Positions 56,191 to 64,000 of a stretch of 64,000 nucleotides of DNA are shown one piece after another; the stretch's first letter is position 1; every line of letters begins with the position of its first letter. The stretch covers positions 124,001 through 188,000 of the forward strand of contig CALSFV010000225.1 of the NCBI GenBank assembly GCA_943737045.1, in the 5' to 3' direction. The position numbers and the translations under genes were made by a program. The stretch comes from Parapristionchus giblindavisi. Its lineage: Eukaryota > Nematoda > Chromadorea > Rhabditida > Diplogasteridae. Below the pieces are notes generated by a model, which made no database searches, was not told the origin of the DNA, and saw only the letters and a list, made by a program, of their open reading frames with translations.

Positions 56191-56784
56191 AAAACTCGAT
56201 GATAGGTCTAATCAGAAGCGAGCGCCCAGATATACCGTAGTCAACTTTCGCGCTGGGAGAACCTAGATGTTTTAGTGCTTATCATCACTCAGTTTGCGAT
56301 ACTTTCTTTCTCCGGCAAGAGCTTCTTAGTTACTATCGTTGAGCCGCCGTGTTCGGTACCCACTCAGGCAAACAGTCGAATGCATTTTGCAGCTAAGTCA
56401 AATGCATGTAAGATAAATGCTCAAAATAAATAAAAGTCAAAATAAATGCTTGATCGCAAGAATCATGAATGAATCCATGCTTGATGTACAGGCAAAGGCG
56501 CGAAATTTTGAAAATAGGAAAGTTCTGCAATAGGTTTCTGCATTACGCTTACTAGTGAGCACTTTTGCCACAGCGCTATGGGATTGATGAATAGTCGTGC
56601 TAATTTCTTGCATATCACTTGTCCCTTGCATAATAGATATGCTATGCATTTGAATAGGCATTCGCGAGCCTCCATCTTTAATGAACAATTAACAAGAGCA
56701 AACTTTAACAAGTAAACTGGCACGAGATATCGTTGTTATTTAGCAAAATTTACAATCGTTCGATACTGCAAAGGTGTTTAAATC

Positions 56785-56965
56785 TATGCATGATCACGGA
56801 TACATGTAATATCATGCATGATCCGGCAAATTTCATGATCATGCATGGTCATTCACGATTCTTTATCATGCTCGAATTTTCCGTGATCTTGCATGGAATT
56901 TCAGAATCAATGCATGATCACGGATAATCCATACATAATTAGATTATAATCAATGCATGATCATG
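56785..56965. repeat. Cluster of TGCATGATCA-type palindromic words
   Basis: tgcatgatcacgga and variants (catgatcatgcatgg, atgcatgatccgg) recur every 20-40 bp. A second cluster lies at 63276-63412. Each word is itself close to palindromic. Confidence 0.75.
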
Positions 56966-58115
56966 TCACTAACAAACTGTGAAGACAGAAGGATAGCAAA
57001 AGTTATTCTGCATACCATACATACATTATTTTATGAAATTCAGCTTATTGATCGCTAAATCATGAATGAATCATGCTTGATATACAGAAAATTTGAGGCG
57101 GAAAGGAGGCGCGAAAATTTGAAAATAAGAAGATTCGGTAACAGATATCAAGCCCACGACGTTACGCTATCTATTCAGCGCATTTACCACTACGCCAAGT
57201 GATACATGCATGAACGTGTGCTAATTTCTTTCATATCATTTTTTCTTATTTATTTATTTATTTGATATACCCGTGACAGGTGCGACAGCAAATACAGAAA
57301 CGATGAGAAAAATAATTATAATAATGATAGAAAGGACTTGGGGAAGGTGACAGGGGTTTATCGATAGCTATCAAATCGCCAGTGATCCAGTTTGAGTGAG
57401 GTGGACGAGGCCTCAGAACGGGAAGGGGACCGTTCAGATCCATGTGAGGGGTTGGATCATAATGGAATCACCGGGATAGACAACTAAAGATTGAGTACTT
57501 TTTTCCCTTGTATAGCCGATATGTTACACATTTGCATAGACCATAGATCTTTAAGGTTAGAGTGACCTCTCTTAATGAACTCTTCATTGCGCACACTATT
57601 TCTCTGTTCTCTATTCTCTAACAACGAGAGAGCGTAGATCGTTGAAGAGGCCGTTGATAAAGGCCACTCTCCCTTTTAGTGGGTACGAAATGAGAGAGTG
57701 AGAGAGCACCAGACAGTCAGAGATTGTGGAGAGACACAGAGAGAGGGACGCTCACTGGTCCTCCCAATCGATTCCCTGTCCTTCCCCTTTTCTCTTACTC
57801 TCTACTCGAGCATACGAAAATTTCGTGTTCGGACTTTGGTATCTCGGTGTTGGAGCTAGTCAAATGAAGCCGGTATCATTTTTCTATATTTTTGCAATTT
57901 GTTGTTTTTCGATGGCGGCTAGATAAACAAATGCATGCGATATTGGTTTTGAAAACAAACTAATAAAAACATTAAGAAAAGAAGGCAAATCAATGATTTT
58001 ATGATATTTTCTGTTTTTTCTGAATTTTCTGCTTTTTGAAAACAGAAATTTCTGTTTTCTGATTTCAGGAAAAAAATTCTGCCCCAGCCCTAGTGCTCAA
58101 ATTATCATGCTATTA

Positions 58116-58523
58116 CAGTCACGCAGAGTCTCCGCCTTAACAAAAGATCTCCGAGACACTCGGAGTGTCTCCTTCCGTGCAGTTCTCTGCTAGATTATTT
58201 AGCACGTGCCAAATACGTTTTGGAGAACCATTTAGTGGTGTACATCCAAGGCACAAACAAAAATATAAAAATATGTTTTAAATTAATCAATAATGATTTT
58301 TAAATTAATCAATCATGAATGTGATCCTGGAAGAGCGGTTGTATTTTTAAAATTAATTTCTAATTAATTTAATATATTTTTATATTTTTTTCTTGGTCAT
58401 TGGGTGCACATCGCTAAATGACACTCACTAGACGTAGACGTAACGTTATATGAAGCTAGCAGAACACAGCCGGGAAGGAGACACTCGGAGATCGTTTGTG
58501 AAGAGGGAGACTCTGCGGGACTG
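58116..58523. mobile_element. mariner-like MITE with TA target
   Basis: A 408-bp element with termini cagtcacgcagagtctcc and the mirror of cagtcccgcagagtctcc, flanked by TA on both sides (58114-58115, 58524-58525). A further inner pair, gagacactcgga(g), is inverted near each end. TA targets and CAGT ends fit the Tc1/mariner group; no transposase is present. Confidence 0.8.
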
Positions 58524-59049
58524 TACTTCAATGTTTTCATGAATTTATGCATCAAGAATAGTGCAAGGGTGCGCTAATCGGTGATGAATAAAGAATCGGC
58601 GAATTGGTATGGAATGAAGAATGAACTAATCGGTAATCGTTAGGAAGGGAAATAAATATCTCTAGCTGTCGAGCATTCACTCCCTTGAATACATTAACGA
58701 TAAACCTTCCTCCCAATTTGTGCAAATACCAGCCGGCAAAGAATTAGGAAGTGGAGGCGTTGGTGCGGTAGGTTTGACGGGATAATCGGTCGAAGCAAAA
58801 TTAACATCTCTGAAGAGAATCGGCGAGCTAGGGCTTGGGAGAAGACTCTGGAGACGGGGATATTGACATAATTGGACTGATTGGAAGAGATAAACCTTGC
58901 TTGACCCCGCTTATTGCTATCGTCTTGTTAGGTAATCATTAGTTAATCAAAGATATATGTATATGATATCAGATATATCTATATGATATATCATATATGA
59001 GAGCTCACGAGCGAGAGGGGCGATAGAGCGTTGAGATATGAGAGAGTAC

Positions 59050-59256
59050 CTCTGGTATTTTGAAACTTAAAGTCTACTTAAACTCCGCACTTTAAGTAGA
59101 CTTTAAGTAAACTTAAAGTAAAACGCAAGTCTACTTAAAGTAGCGTGGTATACTGCAATGCATTTCGTCAAATGTTCTTTCACTTTAAGTTTACTTAAAG
59201 TCTACTTAAAGTCTGTGACGTAATTTAAGTAGACTTTAAGTTTCAAAATACCAGAG
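59050..59256. mobile_element. MITE, family D
   Basis: Ends ctctggtattttgaaac and gtttcaaaataccagag. The interior consists of aagtctacttaaagt repeats in both orientations. Same family as 32768-32945 and 60254-60473. Confidence 0.88.
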
Positions 59257-59398
59257 ACCGAGTGCAAGGTTGGAGGGGGCCTGGCAAGAGTGGACATTTA
59301 AATGTTTGCAGAACAAGCTCCAGAGTGATTATCTGATTTGCATACTTAGCTCTCTCAATTTCCCATTGTCCCTTACGCCAATTTCCATACTATATAAA

Positions 59399-59432
59399 CA
59401 ATCTTCCACGTGTTTTAACACGTGGAAGATTG
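59399..59432. repeat. Perfect 34-bp hairpin with two CACGTG boxes
   Basis: caatcttccacgtgtt, a two-base loop tt, then aacacgtggaagattg. Arms are 16 bp without mismatch and each contains the E-box/G-box CACGTG. It lies about 340 bp upstream of the unknown gene's first recognised ATG. Confidence 0.8.
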
Positions 59433-59772
59433 ATTTAAATCGTTGCGGGAGTCAGTCATGCAAACTTAAGGGTCCCCTTCTTTAACCTTGAATTAGCTAA
59501 CAACTTATTACTGCTTGTTCTCTTCTACAGTGTAAATCTCTGTTTTTTCCGTTTTGCTGTAGCTGAATTAACTATTACTTAACGCTTTTCGCAATAATTC
59601 TGGAGTTCATAATTTAATGTAAGATATTGTTCCTGTTTATTTATTTTGCTAACATGATTCTTGACCGTTAGTTTTATTCGTGTTTTACTTTTTTCAGATC
59701 ATTTAAACAACGGTAACGTATCTGAACTAATAGAATATCATTGCAGAAACCGTTGCACAAGTCAACTTTCTG

Positions 59773-61688
59773 ATGGCTGCTCAACGCATTTGTGTAGATG
59801 AAACTATTATTGTCCCACTTTATATAAATGTATATATATATATATATATATATTCTTTTTAAATGAAACATAATTTTTAAATTAATTTTAGAGGGATGCG
59901 GTCGAGATCAGACGTTGGCACTTACACTTGAAACATATGATAAATGACAAGTAAGAATTATGATTCCTATAAATTTTATTGAATTTTAATTTTATTATTT
60001 CTTCTTTGATCATTGAAGAAATAATTAAATTAAATCTCAATTAAATTAACAATGTTAACTTTATTAACTTTCATTTTATGCCATTATCTAATTTATATAC
60101 CTTTTATTTATTTAGATTTAAACAAATAGAAGGACTATCGAGAAGAGAACGCCATGCACTTGATGATATCATTGCGACTGTTGTCAACGTAATCGATGAA
60201 ATTGATCGCGTCTTGCGACGTCCTACGGGTACAAACAGAGAAAGAAGGTGTAACTCTGGTATTTCTAAACTTAAAGTCTACTTAAAATACGTCACTGACT
60301 TGAAGTTTACTTTAAGTAGTCTACTTCAAGTGGGCGACGGCACTTTTTCCCTTGAAGTAGACGTACGTCTCACTTGAAGTAGACTTACATCGTGACTCGT
60401 CACACTTGAAGTAAACTTATAAGTCTACTCGAAGTGAAAGTGTAAGTACATTTCAAGTTTTGAAATACCAGAGACTCTACAGCACTCAAGACCTGCACTG
60501 AGAGCAAACTTACCCAAATATGGGTAATAGATTTGCCAACTTACGCTACTTGTGTACACGATTTGCCCACATTCGGGCAAATGGTAGCCCAAAAACCACC
60601 GATTTGCCCATATACAGGCTAGCATTTGTCTGAATACGGGCAAATCGTTCGCCAACTAACGACACTCGGGTAAATTTAATCTCTGTGTGTGAAGTGTTAT
60701 ATTTAACAATTTTTGAGTTATTTTAACACCCAAAAGTATTAAATAAAACACTTCACAGGTCTTATGTGCTGTGGATTACACTTTTTTCTTTTTTTACTAT
60801 GTGATTACTATGTGGTGAAACTTTTAACCTTCTGCTTAATTTTAGAAAAAAAAGATTTTATAGATAATATTCATATTGCAATATGGAGAAAATTTAAACT
60901 TTTTCTTGAATTATTTAAAAGAATTTTTTTCAGTCAGGGTTCGTCAAGATCGGCATCTTCTTATCCCCCTCGTTGACGAGGTATGATTCTTTTTTCCATT
61001 ATTCGCAAGATAATCCATTTCGTGTGCAATAAAGTGCGCGGATATGCCAGATTACAAACTTTTGACACATTTGTAAATTAAATAGTAAAATAAATACTCG
61101 ATTATTAACTATTATAAATGAATGAAAAAATTACACGAATCGATGCAAGATTGTATACATTTAATGTATGAATGATATATTTAGGACTCTTCGTGGCTAA
61201 CAATTCTTGAAAGATTGAAGAATCAAGTCAACGCAGCGTGTATTCTGGCAGACACAGCTCACTTAGGTATTTTTAAAGCCAGCTTATATTGAATTTTTTA
61301 TGTACTTATATATATATTATCATTTTGATTACACAAACGGCAAACTCTCTCATATTTGAGGTTGTCTCAGATACGACAACCAGGGAAAGGTTCTCTCACA
61401 TGCGAGATAACTTAGTTAGCTTACTCCAGCCACCCCTTCTATCTCCAGCGAGAGAGCATTATCCAACGTGTCTTTTTGAGAGAGTTTGGAGTGAGCTAAC
61501 CTTTCTCTATAGATATGTGATATACAGATATGTGCTTATTTTTTATAGGTCCACCGGCAAACGCTGATGAACGAGCCGCATTGTCAGCAATACCAGAGTC
61601 GCTAATCAAGGCTTACGAAAAAATTTCTGGTCGTTCTATTGAACCGGCAGCACCGTACCCCCCGAATTCCGATTCTTGTTTTACTTGA
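59773..61688 (+). CDS. Unknown 165-residue protein, six exons
   Basis: Exons 59773-59829, 59892-59950, 60116-60228, 60934-60980, 61185-61266 and 61549-61688 join with consistent phases (0, 2, 1, 0, 1) and normal acceptors (ttttag, atttag, tttcag, tttag, tatag). The chain is charged and probably helical: MAAQRICVDETIIVPLYIN, EIRRWHLHLKHMIND, EGLSRRERHALDDIIATVVN, VIDEIDRVLRRPT, WLTILERLKNQVNAACILAD, PESLIKAYEKISGRSIEPAA, ending CFT. No signal peptide, membrane segment or known domain is recognised. The reading frame stays open upstream of the ATG to an acceptor-like ttgcag at 59741-59746, so a 5' exon may be missing. Intron 3 carries a family D MITE. The gene lies between two inverted repeats (55462-55680, 62085-62299) and might belong to a larger element. 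Confidence 0.7.
60254..60473. mobile_element. MITE, family D, within an intron of the unknown gene
   Basis: Ends ctctggtatttctaaac and aagttttgaaataccagag. The interior has aagtctactt and cttgaagtagac repeats. It begins 25 bp after the donor of exon 60116-60228. Confidence 0.88.
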
Positions 61689-62084
61689 ATTCTTAATGAT
61701 GATAAAATGTTCACTGTTTCTGCATGTCTGGCTAATGGGGTTATTCCCTAATACACAATTTGTTTCTGTCATAACATCACTGAAAAAATATGGGTTCTTG
61801 AAAATTTGGTTAGGTGAGGTAAAATAATTTCAATTAAGACACCGGCTCTCTTGTCAGTAAGATTCGAGGGTTGAGCCATTGACCCCGGACATCGACCTCA
61901 CCGATTTGGCTCAAAATTTTTTTGTGGATACCCCCATGGCCCCCTATCACAAAATGGGTATTCATTTGGGCCGGGTCCTTGAAACACAGATGTGGCGGGT
62001 GCTCGAAATTTGAAAACTCGATTTTCACCAAAAAAGTGGAGCGATCTAGGTCCAATATAAGTGTGAAATAATTACATATATGCC

Positions 62085-62299
62085 TATGCAACAAAAACTC
62101 GCTATTGGACGATCCGGATATCCGATCGCAAACTGATTTTTTTACCTCCTCAAAACATTCTAAATTTAATTAAAATTTTAAAACAAAAAACGGCAGCCTA
62201 ATTTTTACCTCATTTTATAGAGCAAAAAATTCCGCGTCGAATGAGGCAAAAAAATAAAAAAATCGATCGACCCGTGTTTTGAGATAAATGAACCTGAAG
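62085..62299. repeat. Right member of the inverted repeat pair (partner 55462-55680)
   Basis: Runs from gcaacaaaaactcgctat through tccggatatccgatcg, cggcagcc and agagcaaaaaattccgcg to gagataaatgaacctgaag, the mirror of the left member with scattered differences. Confidence 0.8.
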
Positions 62300-62633
62300 T
62301 CTAAATATCATTTGCGATGCGTCTAGGGTGCGCAGAGCTTGCTAATTCACTATTAGCATCGAATGTGCGTTGATTCCTAAACCAATTTTTGACTCAAAAT
62401 TTTGGTTTTTTCGGATAAATTATCGCTTGTTGTAGATTGCTGCAAAGATTTCCGACCAGGTATTGTAGCCTAAGCAATTCTGCATTGATTTCACTTAAAA
62501 CCGGGTTCTTCCCGTTAGACCATCTTGCCGAAATTTTCGCTCGAATTTCCGTAATCGATGGTTTTCCCGAACAAATGTTTTTTCCAAACGTATTTTCTAA
62601 ACGATTGGTGCGGAATTGTGTTCTACACAAAGT

Positions 62634-63752
62634 TTCGGCGCTTGTTCCGCAGACTCGCACACTCGCCCCGCCCCCTCCCCACCCCTCCGCTGGCCATGTA
62701 GAGGGCCGGGAGGGGAGGAGGAGGGGGGGAGGGTACCCCAGCCGGCTCCTGCTCGGCGACTTCTCCAAATACAAGGAGAAGTCCGGGGCAGGGAGAGGAC
62801 TTCGTCGCGAAGACCCCTCCCCAAACCAAAATTGTCTCCGAGGAGAACAGCGCAACTGATGAATCAGAAGCAAAAAATGAGGAGGCGGAGGCTATTTATA
62901 GGGAGCGCTACAAACTACAAACCTCGCGCGCGCACTCTCTCCATACAGCGCACTCTATGACTCGCTGTCTAACTGTCTAGATTCCTCTCCTCTCTCGTCG
63001 CCTCTGCGTCTCTGACTGTGCGCTGGATGTCTGTGCTCTAACTCTAACGTGTTATGAGTTCACCTTTTATATTCAAAGCTCAACTTTTATCAACAATCAA
63101 CAGAAGAGGTAACGAATGAATAGATTAGAATAAGTACCGGATCAATCCACAACTTGTAGCAATTGCGAAGAGGGCAAACGAAAGTAAAACCGAACTGATT
63201 TTTGTCCGTTTTCATTAGCTTCATTGTTTGACCACACTCGCACACTTTTGTAGAAGGCAACAGTCCCATTCCGCATGATCATGCATGGAATATGCTCGAA
63301 TCATGCATGAATTCTGTCATTCCATGCATAATCACGGGAAATTCGTGCATGATCACGGAAGATCCATGCATGATCACGAACCACGGATATTCTGTGCATG
63401 ATCATGCATGGAGTTTCAGGGGGTTACGGTAGGTTGTGTATTGCACCTGGTGCACGAGCGATAGGAAGCTGTTGTCGTCGATGTCTGGCGCGAAACCAAA
63501 AGGGGTTCGATTGATACTTAGACGGGGTGTCTGACATTACAGGTAAGTTGGAAGATACAACGTTGATTGTTTTGTTGCTATTGCAGTGTTTCAGGTGCGA
63601 TTTCGTCATTGTTAGTTAATCGAGAGTGCAAGGAGCGAGAGAGCGTTGCGATATGAGAGAGCGCGAAGGGGCGGGGCTTAAAGTGCAACGGGGGGGGGGT
63701 GGGAGGGGGCGGGGCGAGTGTGCGAGTCTGCGGAAGAAGCGCCAAAGTTTCG
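62634..63752. mobile_element. 1.1-kb element with GC-rich inverted termini
   Basis: The left end ttcggcgcttgttccgcaga, then ctcgcacactcgccccgccc, is mirrored at the right (ggggcgagtgtgcgag, tctgcggaagaagcgcc). Arms are about 55-60 bp. Overlapping frames of 140-159 codons exist on both strands at 62394-62873 but show no recognisable domain and follow the GC-rich composition. Confidence 0.7.
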
Positions 63753-64000
63753 AGGTAAGACGAGTAATATGGCACAAGAAGCCCATCACTTAGATCAATT
63801 TGAAAATTTCGATTTTCATGACCCCGGGGTCATGGTCCGAAAATTTCAAAATTTCTCAAGTTTGAAATGTTTTCATTTATGCGGCCTATTGTGAAGTACT
63901 AATGATATGAATAATATTCAGCCAATGCTCAATGGCTGATCTATCTTTTCAACCATTTTTTCGAACATTTTCGTTCTAAATGCGTGCGAAAAATCAGAAT

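Larger units (their letters stand above)
51750..59772. other. Gene-poor repeat region between the HMG-box gene and the unknown gene
   Basis: An AATAAA near 52023 may end the HMG-gene transcript. The rest holds mobile-element remnants listed separately, a repeat of aacgcgtgtgggtaccc-like words at 53470-53640, a CT/GA-rich stretch near 57590-57720, and no convincing exons. Confidence 0.55.
61689..64000. other. Repeat-rich right edge of the window
   Basis: Holds the inverted-repeat member at 62085-62299, the GC-rich foldback element at 62634-63752 and the TGCATGATCA cluster at 63276-63412. A perfect 18-bp palindrome catgaccccggggtcatg lies at 63817-63834. No exon chain could be built. Confidence 0.55.

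Noticed and set aside
62394..62873. 159-codon (-) and 140-codon (+) overlapping frames
   Set aside because: Caused by GC-rich low-complexity sequence in an inverted-repeat element; both strands open, no recognisable domain.

Overview
The window is nuclear DNA from a nematode, most likely a rhabditid relative of Caenorhabditis; the genus cannot be resolved from sequence alone. The signs are many short introns with TTNCAG-type acceptors, candidate spliced-leader acceptors just before start codons, a tandem array of nematode-specific fatty-acid/retinol-binding (FAR) genes, and a SET-1-type histone methyltransferase. Gene models were built by hand from splice sites, reading-frame phase and protein-family similarity; no search was run.

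Layout. 1-8845: four tandem FAR genes on the + strand (the first cut by the window edge), each with the same five-exon plan. 10361-21819: a 19-exon - strand gene for mitochondrial electron-transfer-flavoprotein:ubiquinone oxidoreductase (ETFDH, let-721 in C. elegans). 23366-32223: a 17-exon - strand AVL9/DENN-type gene whose 3.6 kb third intron hosts a complete + strand nine-exon gene for a divergent SH2-like protein (28102-30870). 34041-36979: a - strand eight-exon SET-1/KMT5A (H4K20 methyltransferase) gene with an apparent one-base frameshift in a homopolymer. 37394-51749: a + strand nine-exon HMG-box gene that shares a ~0.4 kb divergent promoter region with set-1 and carries two introns of over 5 kb full of repeats. 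59773-61688: a + strand six-exon gene of unknown family. The rest (51.8-59.7 kb and 61.7-64 kb) is repeat-rich DNA without a convincing gene.

The most distinctive content is mobile DNA. Three MITE-like families have termini starting CAT and ending ATG. Many copies carry perfect or near-perfect 8-bp target-site duplications, and paralogous empty sites are present in the same window. One copy inserted across an ETFDH 3' splice site and duplicated it; a 3.69 kb element with the same kind of ends fills most of an HMG-gene intron and contains further nested elements. There are also hAT-like, mariner-like and Mutator-like non-autonomous elements, a decayed Tc1/mariner transposase, long foldback elements and several minisatellites. 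The heptamer TACGGTA recurs in introns and often sits inside the 5' splice site (GTACGGTA).
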